A DNA stretch of 23,545 nt from UBA5704 sp036264355 (GCA_036264355.1 DATARD010000379.1:1-23545), one strand, 5' to 3'; positions 1 to 8,254 are shown, numbered from the stretch's first letter. Translations and numbers: made by a program. Notes: generated by a model not told the origin, from the sequence alone.

Positions 1-132
1 CTCAACGGCAAAGGGTCACACTCTCTGCGGCTGAGACTCCGACTCTCAGCCGCAGAGAGTGGGATACTCAGCCGCTGAGACTCCTACTCTCTGCCATTGA
101 GACTCCTACCCTCAGCCGTTGAGAGTCCCACT
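1..132. repeat. Tandem array of six imperfect 22-bp repeats
   Basis: Six consecutive 22-bp units start at 1, 23, 45, 67, 89 and 111, and the array may continue past the left edge. Most units begin with a short dyad of the form CTCAGCcGCTGAG followed by about nine bases resembling ACTCCTACT. Because 22 is not a multiple of three, the array cannot encode a repeated peptide in one frame, so it is most likely non-coding. The first unit is the most diverged. Possible roles (protein-binding array, hairpin-forming RNA, intergenic repeat family) cannot be separated from this sequence alone. Confidence 0.8.
19..61. repeat. Perfect 18-bp inverted repeat
   Basis: Positions 19-36 and 44-61 are exact reverse complements (18 bp each) separated by the seven bases CTCCGAC. 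It arises where two neighbouring 22-bp units carry the dyad in complementary versions (CTCTGCGGCTGAG and CTCAGCCGCAGAG). As RNA or single-stranded DNA it would form a very stable hairpin. No U-tract follows on either strand, so it is not a typical intrinsic terminator. Confidence 0.85.
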
Positions 133-209
133 CCTGCCGCAGTGCTTGCGGTCCGATCGTTCCGGTTGTTCCATTTCCCGACCAACGAATGATCCAGAGA
201 GAGGAACGC

Positions 210-331
210 CTCGGCCGAACTGACGTCCGCCTCAACCGGACTGGCGTCCGTCTCGGCCGGACCGGCGTCCACCTCGACCGGACTGGAGTCCACCTCGACC
301 GGACTGGCGTCCGCCTCGACCGGACGGTTCT
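210..331. repeat. Tandem array of five and a partial 21-bp repeats
   Basis: Units start at 210, 231, 252, 273, 294 and (partial) 315. The common core is CGGACTGGCGTCCG, itself a 5-bp dyad with a four-base centre, preceded by CTCGAC. Four of the five full units keep GGAC paired with GTCC. The 21-bp period gives seven-residue repeats if translated on either strand, but neither possible reading frame has a convincing ribosome binding site or a recognisable protein. The 21-bp spacing equals two turns of the helix. Confidence 0.8.
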
Positions 332-430
332 TCCCTCCCGCCCTGCCGTTCGTCGGCGGGTGAAGATCGCCGACGGTCATCTCCGCTCGACGTCCGCTCT
401 CAAAGACGCCGCCTGATCCGGTCGGATGGC

Positions 431-634
431 TCAGGACCGGAAGGTCACGCGCTCCTTCTCGATCTCGACTTTGAGCTCCTGCCAGAGTTTTTTCTCCGTG
501 GCAGTCGCAGGCTTGGCCATCCGGGCGCGAATGAGCCCTGCGAGGCGCTTTCTCTGCTCCATGGCCTCCAAGGGGACCACCGTGCTCGTGCTCATGTCCA
601 ACTCCTCGATGACTGCCATCGCGCGTTTCGACAT
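431..634 (-). CDS. Small hypothetical protein (67 aa)
   Basis: I do not recognise this protein. It is a 67-residue, charged, probably helical product, with a basic middle section and an acidic/basic alternating C-terminus ending ERVTFRS. The ATG at 634 is preceded by GGAGA at a plausible distance, and a TATAAT-like hexamer lies about 50 bases further upstream, which together support a real gene. Size and composition would fit an antitoxin-like or small regulatory protein, but no DNA-binding motif is obvious and there is no toxin-like partner downstream, only the tandem repeat region. It could also be a chance open frame. Confidence 0.45.
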   Translation of the reverse strand: MSKRAMAVIEELDMSTSTVVPLEAMEQRKRLAGLIRARMAKPATATEKKLWQELKVEIEKERVTFRS

Positions 635-684
635 TCAGGGTCTCTCCGCCTCCAGGCCGGGAGAGGTCCCAGCCTTGTCAAACT

Positions 685-690
685 ATTATA
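685..690 (-). promoter_or_regulatory. Possible -10 element for the small minus-strand gene
   Basis: On the minus strand this reads TATAAT, a perfect -10 hexamer, 50 bases upstream of the ATG at 634. No good -35 hexamer is visible at the usual distance, so the call is weak. Confidence 0.3.
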
Positions 691-703
691 GAGGAAGCCA
701 GTG

Positions 704-763
704 GGTGGGCGCCCACCTCGTTCACCGTCCGCTTCCGAACACCCCCGCCCGTCCTTGAACACC
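704..763 (+). promoter_or_regulatory. Candidate upstream activator sites for the sigma54 promoter
   Basis: Two structures lie 50 to 125 bases upstream of the -24/-12 promoter, where activators of the NtrC class normally bind. A perfect 14-bp palindrome GGTGGGCGCCCACC covers 704-717. A 20-bp direct repeat covers 724-743 and 744-763, sharing 13 of 20 bases and ending both times in GAACACC, exactly two helical turns apart. Binding by the regulator encoded at 5290-6684 is an inference from position and gene content. Confidence 0.4.
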
Positions 764-815
764 TCCATCCTCCCATCTCGCGCCCTATCTCACTGATTTA
801 ACTGAGCTTCACCTC

Positions 816-830
816 TGGCACAGCCCGTGC
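816..830 (+). promoter_or_regulatory. Sigma54 (-24/-12) promoter of the efflux operon
   Basis: The sequence TGGCACAGCCCGTGC matches the sigma54 consensus TGGCAC-N5-TTGC with only one mismatch in the -12 box and the exact GG-to-GC spacing. Transcription would start near 842, giving a leader of about 19 bases that holds the GAGGAGG ribosome binding site at 848-854 and leads to the ATG at 861. The operon behind it encodes a sigma54-dependent activator, which strongly supports this reading. Confidence 0.75.
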
Positions 831-860
831 TCAGTCTCCCGCCGACCGAGGAGGCTGACC

Positions 861-2105
861 ATGGACCGTGTGTTGGACGAGAGCTTTCGGAGGGGCGTGC
901 TGCGGCGCCGGGTGGCTTGGGGCGTGGGCGGTGTGGCGCTGGTGGTGGCGGTCCTCCTTTTTCTTCCGGGGTGGTTGCGGCCTTCGATCGCCCGCGAGCA
1001 GGTGCGGACGGGGAAGGTGGACCGTGGACCGATCGAGGGGATCGTCGAGGCGTCGGGACAGGTGATCCCGGCGTTCGAGGGGGTTTTGTCGAGCCCGGTG
1101 GAGGCTCGGGTGGAGAAGATTCTCAAGCGGCCGGGGGAGGTGGTGAAGGCGGGGGAGGAGATTCTGCGGATCGATACGTCGGCGTCCCGGATCGCCTTGG
1201 AGAAGCTGGAGGATGAGCTCCGCAAGAAGGCCAATGAGCAGGCGCAGCTCCGCATCAGCCTGGAAAAGAATCTCACGACGCTGCGGGGGAAGATCGAAAG
1301 CCAGAAGCTCGACGTCCAGGCGCTGCAGTATCGCCTGGAGCAGAATCGCAAGCTGCGTGCCGACGGGTTGGTTTCGGAACAGCTCCTCCAGGCGTCGGAG
1401 GTGGAGGCGAAGAAGGCACGGATCGAGCTCGAGCAGCTCGAGGGGCAGTCCAAGAACGAGCACCGGTCGACGGATGCCCAGCTCGCGGGGCTCGATCTCG
1501 ATCTCGCGACGTTGCGCCGGGACCGCGATGAGGCGAAGCGGCAGCTCGAGCTTGCGACGACGCGGTCGGATCGCTCGGGGGTGCTGACGTGGGTGGTGCC
1601 GCAGGAGGGGACGACGGTGCGCAGGGGCGATGTGATCGCTCGCATCGCCGATCTCGATTCGTTCCGCGTGGAGGCCACGGTGTCGGACGTCCACTCTTCA
1701 GCGCTGCGGACCGGGGAGCCGGTGCGCGTGATGGTCGACGGGGTGCCGCTCTCGGGGCGCCTGGCTCAGGTCTATCCCACGATTGAAAACGGCACGGTGA
1801 AGTTCACCGCCGATCTCGACGACAAACGCAATCGCAAGCTGCGCAACAACCTGTCGGTGGACGTGCTGGTGGTGACGGACTCGCGGGCGAACGCCTTGCG
1901 CGTTCCCAAGGGGCCGTATGCGCAGGGCGGTGCGGCGGTGCCGGTGTTCGTGATCCAGGGAGATCATGCTACGCGCCGCACGGTGCGGTTCGGAATTTCT
2001 GGGTATGAGCACTTCGAGGTGCTCGAAGGATTGGCGGAGGGGGACGAGGTGATTCTGTCGGATATGCGGGACTACGTGCATCTTTCCCGTGTGAATCTCA
2101 AATAG
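861..2105 (+). CDS. Periplasmic adaptor subunit of ABC efflux system (HlyD/MacA family)
   Basis: This 414-residue membrane-fusion protein would link the inner-membrane ABC exporter encoded downstream to an outer-membrane channel. A short cytoplasmic N-terminus is followed by one membrane segment at about residues 20-39, then a first half of a lipoyl/barrel-sandwich domain (VEARVEKILKRPGEVVKAG), a long charged coiled coil at about 100-230, the second lipoyl half, a beta-barrel region and a membrane-proximal region ending in YVHLSRVNLK. The ATG at 861 sits six bases after a perfect GAGGAGG. It is the first gene of the six-gene operon driven by the sigma54 promoter at 816-830. No outer-membrane TolC-like channel is encoded in this window, so it must be supplied from elsewhere. 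Substrate is unknown. Confidence 0.9.
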   Translation: MDRVLDESFRRGVLRRRVAWGVGGVALVVAVLLFLPGWLRPSIAREQVRTGKVDRGPIEGIVEASGQVIPAFEGVLSSPVEARVEKILKRPGEVVKAGEEILRIDTSASRIALEKLEDELRKKANEQAQLRISLEKNLTTLRGKIESQKLDVQALQYRLEQNRKLRADGLVSEQLLQASEVEAKKARIELEQLEGQSKNEHRSTDAQLAGLDLDLATLRRDRDEAKRQLELATTRSDRSGVLTWVVPQEGTTVRRGDVIARIADLDSFRVEATVSDVHSSALRTGEPVRVMVDGVPLSGRLAQVYPTIENGTVKFTADLDDKRNRKLRNNLSVDVLVVTDSRANALRVPKGPYAQGGAAVPVFVIQGDHATRRTVRFGISGYEHFEVLEGLAEGDEVILSDMRDYVHLSRVNLK

Positions 2106-2123
2106 TCGATGAAGGGAGGCGTC

Positions 2124-2789
<666 letters not shown>

Positions 2790-2802
2790 AGGAGACGGCG
2801 CC

Positions 2803-4059
2803 ATGATCCGCAACTATTTGAAGATCGCGATGAAGGTTCTGCTGCGGCGGAAGTTCTTCACGTTCATCTCGCTGTTCGGGGTGAGCCTGACTCTCGTCGT
2901 GTTGCTGGTGGCCACGGCGATGCTCGATCACGTCTTCGCCGCGCAGGCACCCGAGGTGCTGGGGGACCGCACGCTGGGCGTGTACTCGATGACGATGCGC
3001 GGCCCGGAGTCGATTTGGAGTGGATTCGCCGGGTACCAGTTCCTCGACCGTTTCATCCGGCCGATGACGAAGCTGCCGTCGGTCGAGGCGGTCACGTTCT
3101 TCAGCATGCCGGGGACGGGAATTTCGTACCTCGACGGCAAGAAGATCGAGTCGATGGTGAAGCACACGGACGCTGAGTTCTGGCGCGTGATGCGGTTCAA
3201 CTTCCTGGAGGGGGCACCGTTTACCGTCGACGACGATCGCAGCGCCCGGTTCGTCGCGGTGATCAACGAGGCGACGCGCGACAAGTTTTTCGGCGGGCAG
3301 CCGGCGTTGGGGAAGACCCTGGAGGTGGACGGCCAGCGGTTCAAAGTGGTGGGAGTCGTGCCCAACGTGCCGATCCTCCGCATCTCGCCGTATTCGGATA
3401 TCTGGGTGCCGATCGGCACCTCGAAGACCGACGCCTACAAGAGAGAGCTCGTGGGCGACTATACCGGTCTGATCGTGGCGCGCAGCCGCGCCGATTTTCC
3501 TCAGATCAAATCGGAGGTGCAGTCCCGTCTCAAGGAGGCGGAGGCTCTGATCCCCGATCCCAAGATGTACAAGCATCTCGATGGCGGCGCGGACACCCTG
3601 TTCGAAGCCGCATCACGCCTGTTTCTCCCGGGTGACTCCGAGACCAGTCATTCCGAACGTCTCTTCCTGATCTTCGCGGGTCTCGCCGTCGTGTTCATGC
3701 TGCTGCCCACGGTCAACTTGGTGAACATCAACCTGAGCCGCATTCTCGACCGTTCGTCGGAGATCGGCGTCCGCAAGGCGTTCGGCGCCTCGTCGTGGAC
3801 GCTGGTGGGGCAGTTCGTGGTCGAAAACGTGGTGCTCACGCTGGTGGGTGGGCTGATCGGTCTCGTCCTCGCCGCGGCGGTTCTCGCGGGCATCAATGCC
3901 AGCGGGCTGATCCCGTATGCGCAGCTCTCGTTGAACGTCCGGATTTTCCTCGACGGCCTGGCGATCGCTCTGTTCTTCGGCCTCTTCTCCGGGGTCTACC
4001 CGGCGTGGAGGATGTCGCGTCTGCATCCGGTCATGGCTCTGCGCGGGAGGTCGGTATGA
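2803..4059 (+). CDS. ABC transporter permease 1 (MacB/FtsX family)
   Basis: This 418-residue protein has the layout of a MacB-type permease: one membrane segment near the N-terminus (about 18-41), a large periplasmic domain of some 240 residues (MacB_PCD-like), and three C-terminal membrane segments with the conserved FtsX-family motif SSEIGVRKAFGAS between the first two. The last segment ends in YPAWRMSRLHPVMALRG, also typical. An AAGGAG site at 2789-2794 precedes the ATG, overlapping the stop codon of the ATPase gene. The partner permease starts inside the stop codon of this gene, so the two are probably translated together and pair as a heterodimer. Confidence 0.92.
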   Translation: MIRNYLKIAMKVLLRRKFFTFISLFGVSLTLVVLLVATAMLDHVFAAQAPEVLGDRTLGVYSMTMRGPESIWSGFAGYQFLDRFIRPMTKLPSVEAVTFFSMPGTGISYLDGKKIESMVKHTDAEFWRVMRFNFLEGAPFTVDDDRSARFVAVINEATRDKFFGGQPALGKTLEVDGQRFKVVGVVPNVPILRISPYSDIWVPIGTSKTDAYKRELVGDYTGLIVARSRADFPQIKSEVQSRLKEAEALIPDPKMYKHLDGGADTLFEAASRLFLPGDSETSHSERLFLIFAGLAVVFMLLPTVNLVNINLSRILDRSSEIGVRKAFGASSWTLVGQFVVENVVLTLVGGLIGLVLAAAVLAGINASGLIPYAQLSLNVRIFLDGLAIALFFGLFSGVYPAWRMSRLHPVMALRGRSV

Positions 4060-5282
4060 TCCGTCATCTGCTCAAATTGGTGTGGAACCGGAAGCGCACC
4101 AATGCGCTCATCATCCTCGAGATCTTCTTTGCGTTCCTGGTGCTGTTCATCGTCGGCACGCTGGGGATCTTCCTCTGGGACAACATTCACCAGCCGCTCG
4201 GTTTTGCGCCGAAGGACGTGTGGACGGTCGCGATCAGCATGCACCAGACGACCGAAGACTACGACCCCAATCAAGCTCCCGCCTTCTTGCGGTTACTCAA
4301 GGAGACGCAAGGGCTGGCGCCGGTCGAGTCGGTCGCCGGAGCGATGGTCCTGCCCTATTCGACCTCGAACTACACAGGCGGCACGGAATTCAACGGCCGG
4401 CATATCCGGGCGGACTTCAACGATGTGACCGAAGATTTCGCCAAGGTGATGGGCCTGCGAGTCACCCAGGGGCGCTGGTTCGAGAAGGCCGACGAGACGA
4501 CGGCCTGGGAGCCGGTGGTGATCAATGAGACGATGGCGCGCGCGGCCTTCGGCGCCGAGAGCCCGATCGGCAAACGGTATGGTGATCCCGGCAAAGACAA
4601 GAATGCGGACCGGGAGCGGCGGGTGATCGGAGTGATCCGCGAATTCAAGAAAGGGGGGGAGCTGTCGGCCGCCGGCAACTATGTCTTCCAGCTCAAACGG
4701 CTGAACCCCCTGCCCGCCGGCATGAAGGCCACCAGTCTGGAACGGCCGCCGAGCAACCTGGTCCTCAACGTGCGGCCCGGCACGCCGGTGACGTTCGAGG
4801 AGGATCTCGCCAAGCGTCTCCAGGCCGTGGCGCCGTCGTGGTCGTTCGAGATCAAGCCGATGGCGCAGATGCGGGCGAGCGCATTTCGTCTCGCCCTGAC
4901 TCCGCTCGTCGTGGGCGGCATCGTGGCGCTCTTCCTGATGTTGATGGTCGGTCTGGGGCTGATCGGCGTGCTGTGGCAGAATCTCCTCCAGCGCACGCGG
5001 GAGATCGGCCTGCGGCGGGCCACCGGGGCTTCGCGGTCCGACGTCCATCGGCAGGTACTGTGGGAGCAGCTCATCCTGACCAGCTTCGGAGTCCTGCTCG
5101 GATCGGTGCTGGTGGTGCAGATCCCGCTGCTCGATCTGGTCGGTTTCATCCGTCCGGGGATCTTCCTCGGCGGTATGCTGGTGGCGATGCTTGCCATCTA
5201 TCTCCTCGCGGTTCTCTGCGCTCTCTATCCGAGCACGATGGCGAGCCGCGTGCAACCGGCCGAGGCTCTGCGCTACGAATGA
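4056..5282 (+). CDS. ABC transporter permease 2 (MacB/FtsX family)
   Basis: This 408-residue protein shares the layout of its upstream neighbour: a membrane segment at about residues 15-40, a periplasmic domain, and three C-terminal membrane segments with TREIGLRRATGAS before the second. The end SRVQPAEALRYE is the usual FtsX-family finish. The start ATG at 4056 overlaps the stop of permease 1 as ATGA. An upstream in-frame extension exists but lies inside the permease 1 gene and is not credible. Two unlike permeases in tandem, each with a single ATPase partner gene, suggest a heterodimeric MacB-like pump. Confidence 0.92.
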   Translation: MIRHLLKLVWNRKRTNALIILEIFFAFLVLFIVGTLGIFLWDNIHQPLGFAPKDVWTVAISMHQTTEDYDPNQAPAFLRLLKETQGLAPVESVAGAMVLPYSTSNYTGGTEFNGRHIRADFNDVTEDFAKVMGLRVTQGRWFEKADETTAWEPVVINETMARAAFGAESPIGKRYGDPGKDKNADRERRVIGVIREFKKGGELSAAGNYVFQLKRLNPLPAGMKATSLERPPSNLVLNVRPGTPVTFEEDLAKRLQAVAPSWSFEIKPMAQMRASAFRLALTPLVVGGIVALFLMLMVGLGLIGVLWQNLLQRTREIGLRRATGASRSDVHRQVLWEQLILTSFGVLLGSVLVVQIPLLDLVGFIRPGIFLGGMLVAMLAIYLLAVLCALYPSTMASRVQPAEALRYE

Positions 5283-5289
5283 CCGCACG

Positions 5290-6684
5290 ATGACGGAAAC
5301 GATCCTGATCGTCGACGACGATTCCTCGGTGACCACCTCGCTGGGGCTTCTCCTCAAGCGGCACGGCTACGCCACGCGCGCGGCCGTGTCGCAGGAGGAG
5401 GCCTTGGCGGCGCTGCGCGGACAGGACTTCGATCTCGTCCTCCAGGACATGAACTATTCACGCGGTACGACCGGCGAAGAGGGAATGGAGCTGCTCGCCG
5501 CGATCCACCGGCTGCGTCCGCGCCTGCCGGTGATTCTGGTGACCGCCTGGGGATCGATCGCCCTGGCGGTCGAAGGAATCAAGGCCGGCGCGGTCGACTT
5601 CATCACCAAGCCGTGGAGCAACGCGCAGCTCCTGCAAGCGGTCGAAACGGCGCTCAGTCTTGCCGCGACGGCCGCGGCTCCTGAGACCAAAACAGTGGTC
5701 AGCCGCGACGATCTCGACCGCCGGCTCGATTTGCGCGGATTGATCGGCAACGACGCGAAGTTCCTGAAGGTGCTCGAGCTGATCGGCCGCGTGGCGCCGA
5801 CGGATGCTTCGGTGCTGATCGGCGGCGAAAGCGGCACCGGCAAGGAGCTGATCGCGGAGGCGATCCACCAGAACAGCAAGCGGCGCGAGAAGCCCTTCGT
5901 GAAGGTGAATCTCGGCGGCATTTCGTCCACCCTGTTCGAAAGCGAGATGTTCGGTCACGTGCGAGGCGCGTTCACCGACGCTCGGGCGGACCGCAAAGGG
6001 CGCTTCGAAATGGCGCACGGCGGCACGATCTTTCTCGACGAGATCGGCGAAATGGACATGAATGCGCAGGTGAAGCTGCTGCGCGTGCTCCAAGACCGAT
6101 CGTATGAAGTGCTCGGATCGAGCGTGACGCGCACGGTCGACGTGCGTGTGGTCTCGGCGACCAATCGAGATCTCGCCGAGCAGGTGACGAAAGGTGCGTT
6201 CCGCGAGGATCTCCTCTACCGTCTGAACCTCATCGCCGTCCGCCTGCCGTCGCTCCGCGAACGCCGGGGCGACGTGCCGGTGCTCGCGCGCCATTTCCTC
6301 AATCTCTCCTCGCAGACCTACCGCCGCGGCGCGCCGCTCGGCATCACCGACAAGGCGTTGGAATGGCTCCAGCAACAGAGCTGGCCGGGCAACATCCGCC
6401 AGCTCAAGCAGACGATTGAAAGGGCCGTGCTGGTGGTCGACGGCGACCGCCTCGACGTCGCGGACCTGCGTGCGCTGTCGGATCTGGAAAGCCGCGAGGT
6501 GCGCGGCGCCGAGCTGCCGAGCCCGGGCAGCATGACGCTCGACGAGATGGAAAAGGCCATGATCGTCAAATGCATGCGCCACTACGAGGGGAACATCACC
6601 CGCGTCGCCGAAGCGCTCGGCCTGTCGCGGGCCGCGCTCTACCGGCGGCTCGAAAAATATGAGTTGAATCCGCATGAAGCGTAA
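5290..6684 (+). CDS. Sigma54-dependent response regulator (NtrC family)
   Basis: This 464-residue transcription activator has three domains. The receiver domain (about 1-120) keeps the acidic pocket D9-D10-D11, the phosphoacceptor D53, T85 and K107. The AAA+ domain has Walker A GESGTGKE (179-186), the sigma54-contact loop as GAFTDA (226-231) in place of GAFTGA, and Walker B GGTIFLDE (244-251). The C-terminus has a Fis-type helix-turn-helix at about 437-460 (NITRVAEALGLSRAALYRRL). It starts seven bases after the second permease gene and its end overlaps the kinase gene. The partner kinase downstream and the sigma54 promoter in front of the operon suggest that it activates its own operon on sensing envelope or substrate stress. 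Confidence 0.93.
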   Translation: MTETILIVDDDSSVTTSLGLLLKRHGYATRAAVSQEEALAALRGQDFDLVLQDMNYSRGTTGEEGMELLAAIHRLRPRLPVILVTAWGSIALAVEGIKAGAVDFITKPWSNAQLLQAVETALSLAATAAAPETKTVVSRDDLDRRLDLRGLIGNDAKFLKVLELIGRVAPTDASVLIGGESGTGKELIAEAIHQNSKRREKPFVKVNLGGISSTLFESEMFGHVRGAFTDARADRKGRFEMAHGGTIFLDEIGEMDMNAQVKLLRVLQDRSYEVLGSSVTRTVDVRVVSATNRDLAEQVTKGAFREDLLYRLNLIAVRLPSLRERRGDVPVLARHFLNLSSQTYRRGAPLGITDKALEWLQQQSWPGNIRQLKQTIERAVLVVDGDRLDVADLRALSDLESREVRGAELPSPGSMTLDEMEKAMIVKCMRHYEGNITRVAEALGLSRAALYRRLEKYELNPHEA

Positions 6685-7993
6685 AGTGCGGACCCTTTCC
6701 CTGCGCACCAAGATCGTCGCCTACCTCGTGCTGATCCACGCGGTCCTGGCGGTCATCTCGTATTTCGTCCTGCGGGAGAACCGGTTGTGGCTGCTGGCGA
6801 TCGAAGCGCTGTTCGCGGTGTCGATCTCGCTGGGATTTCTGCTCGTGCGTTCCTTCTTCGTCCCCCTGGAGCTGATTCGCACCGGAGCCGAGCTGATCAG
6901 CGAGCGTGATTTCACCTCGCAGTTCCGCGCTGTCGGGCAGCCGGAGATGGACGCCCTGATCGAGATCTACAACCGGATGATCGGCCGGTTGCGCGAGGAG
7001 CGTCTGAAGGCGCAGGAGCAGCACTATTTTCTCGATCGCATCCTGAACGCGTCGCCGGCGGGCATCATCACACTGGATTTCGACGGCCACGTGAGCCTGC
7101 TCAATCCGAGCGCCAGGGAGCTGCTCGGTCTGACGGATGAAGAAAGTCTGGGCCGCAGTCTTTCCGATCTGCCCGGAGCCGGAGCGAGCCTCGCGGAAGT
7201 TCCGCTCGGCGAATCCAAAGTGCTCACCCACGGCAGGCGCCGGCTCAAAGTCTCGCGGGCCGAGCTGTTCGACCGCGGCTTTCCGCGCGGTTTTCTGATC
7301 CTCGAAGAGCTCACCGAAGAGCTGCGGTCCTCCGAGAAAGCGGCCTACGGCAAGCTCATCCGTATGATGTCGCACGAAGTGAACAACTCCGTCGGTCCCG
7401 TCAGCTCGCTCCTCGACTCCTTCCGTGGCTACAGCGACCAGCTCGGAGACGAAGACCGGCAAGACTTCACCAACGCCGTCACCGTCGCCATCGCCCGTCT
7501 GGAGCGCCTGGGAGCCTTCGTCAACGGCTTCGCGGAAGTCGTCCGCCTGCCCGCGCCGGACCGCCGTCCCTGCGATGTCCGCCAGCTCCTGGACGAAATC
7601 CTCCTCCTCCTCCGTCCGGAGCTCGAACGGCGTCGCATCCAATGCGCCTGGGAAAAAGCCGAGTCGCTGCCGCCGATCGATCTCGACCGCAATCAATTCG
7701 AGCAGGTCCTGGTCAACGTCCTCAAGAACGCCATGGAATCGATCGGCGAAAACGGCCGGATTACTCTCCACCTCGCCTGGGAATCAACCCGTCCGGTCCT
7801 GCGCATCGCCGACACCGGCCCCGGTATCCCCGAAGAGATCCGCCCCCTCCTCTTCACCCCCTTCTTCAGCACCAAAAGAGACGGCCGCGGTCTGGGCCTG
7901 ACGCTGATCCAGGAGATCCTCACCCGGCACGGGTTTGATTTTGGGTTGGAGAATCGGGAGGAGGGTGGGGCGGAGCTGTGGGTGGGGTTCTGA
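6674..7993 (+). CDS. Membrane-bound sensor histidine kinase (NtrY-like)
   Basis: This 439-residue kinase would phosphorylate the regulator encoded just upstream. Two closely spaced membrane segments (about 14-33 and 39-60) leave almost no periplasmic loop, so the signal is probably sensed in the membrane or the cytoplasm. They are followed by a HAMP-like region, a PAS domain (about 117-212), and a phosphoacceptor region with H234 in HEVNNSVGP. The ATPase domain shows the N-box with N352, DTGPG (380-384) and GRGLGL (404-409). The HEVNN motif and PAS-HAMP order resemble NtrY. The ATG at 6674 overlaps the regulator gene by 11 bases, showing translational coupling. This is the last gene of the operon. 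Confidence 0.92.
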   Translation: MKRKVRTLSLRTKIVAYLVLIHAVLAVISYFVLRENRLWLLAIEALFAVSISLGFLLVRSFFVPLELIRTGAELISERDFTSQFRAVGQPEMDALIEIYNRMIGRLREERLKAQEQHYFLDRILNASPAGIITLDFDGHVSLLNPSARELLGLTDEESLGRSLSDLPGAGASLAEVPLGESKVLTHGRRRLKVSRAELFDRGFPRGFLILEELTEELRSSEKAAYGKLIRMMSHEVNNSVGPVSSLLDSFRGYSDQLGDEDRQDFTNAVTVAIARLERLGAFVNGFAEVVRLPAPDRRPCDVRQLLDEILLLLRPELERRRIQCAWEKAESLPPIDLDRNQFEQVLVNVLKNAMESIGENGRITLHLAWESTRPVLRIADTGPGIPEEIRPLLFTPFFSTKRDGRGLGLTLIQEILTRHGFDFGLENREEGGAELWVGF

Positions 7994-8019
7994 GGCGTGC
8001 ATCCTGAGCGTTGGTGTCG

Positions 8020-8025
8020 TAGAAT
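8020..8025 (+). promoter_or_regulatory. Possible -10 element (TAGAAT)
   Basis: TAGAAT lies six bases before the ATG at 8032, so transcription from it would begin at or next to the start codon and give a leaderless message. The following gene has no Shine-Dalgarno sequence, which fits. No clear -35 box is present. Confidence 0.3.
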
Positions 8026-8031
8026 GATGCC

Positions 8032-8226
8032 ATGAGCGCCGCCCCGTACCCTCGCTACAGCAAAGAAGAGTTCGCCCGGCGGGGCAACGAGATCTATGAG
8101 CGCGAGGTCCAACCTCATCTCAGCGCCCAGGATGAGGGCAAGTTCGTCGCCATCGATATTGAGACGGGCGCCTTCGAGACCGATGCGGACGAGATTGCCG
8201 CCTCGCATCGGCTGCTCTTGGCTTAA
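8032..8226 (+). CDS. Small conserved-type protein with GKFVAIDIETG motif (64 aa)
   Basis: The sequence around GKFVAIDIETGAFETD (residues 42-57), preceded by a helical RRGNEIYEREVQPHL segment, resembles a family of short uncharacterised bacterial proteins that I recall from many genomes, often near aspartic-protease-like or toxin-antitoxin-like genes. Members I recall continue beyond this point with an arginine- and proline-containing tail, so this copy looks shortened at the C-terminus (ends RLLLA). There is no ribosome binding site before the ATG, but a TAGAAT hexamer is placed for a leaderless start. It stands between the kinase and dehydrogenase genes with no partner. Function unknown. Confidence 0.6.
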   Translation: MSAAPYPRYSKEEFARRGNEIYEREVQPHLSAQDEGKFVAIDIETGAFETDADEIAASHRLLLA

Positions 8227-8254
8227 GAGTTCCTCCTCCGTCCCACCTCTCTGA

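Noticed and set aside
204..331. CRISPR array
   Set aside because: There are no unique spacers: the units are directly adjacent, and no cas genes are in the window.
84..380. Minus-strand frame of 98 residues with acidic PVEADAS repeats
   Set aside because: The frame comes from the 21-bp repeats; its ATG has no usable ribosome binding site, and the second half runs through the 22-bp array, which cannot be coding in a constant way.
189..416. Plus-strand frame of 75 residues with RTGVRLD repeats, possible repeat protein
   Set aside because: Also a by-product of the 21-bp array; no ribosome binding site and no sensible ends. Kept only as a DNA repeat.
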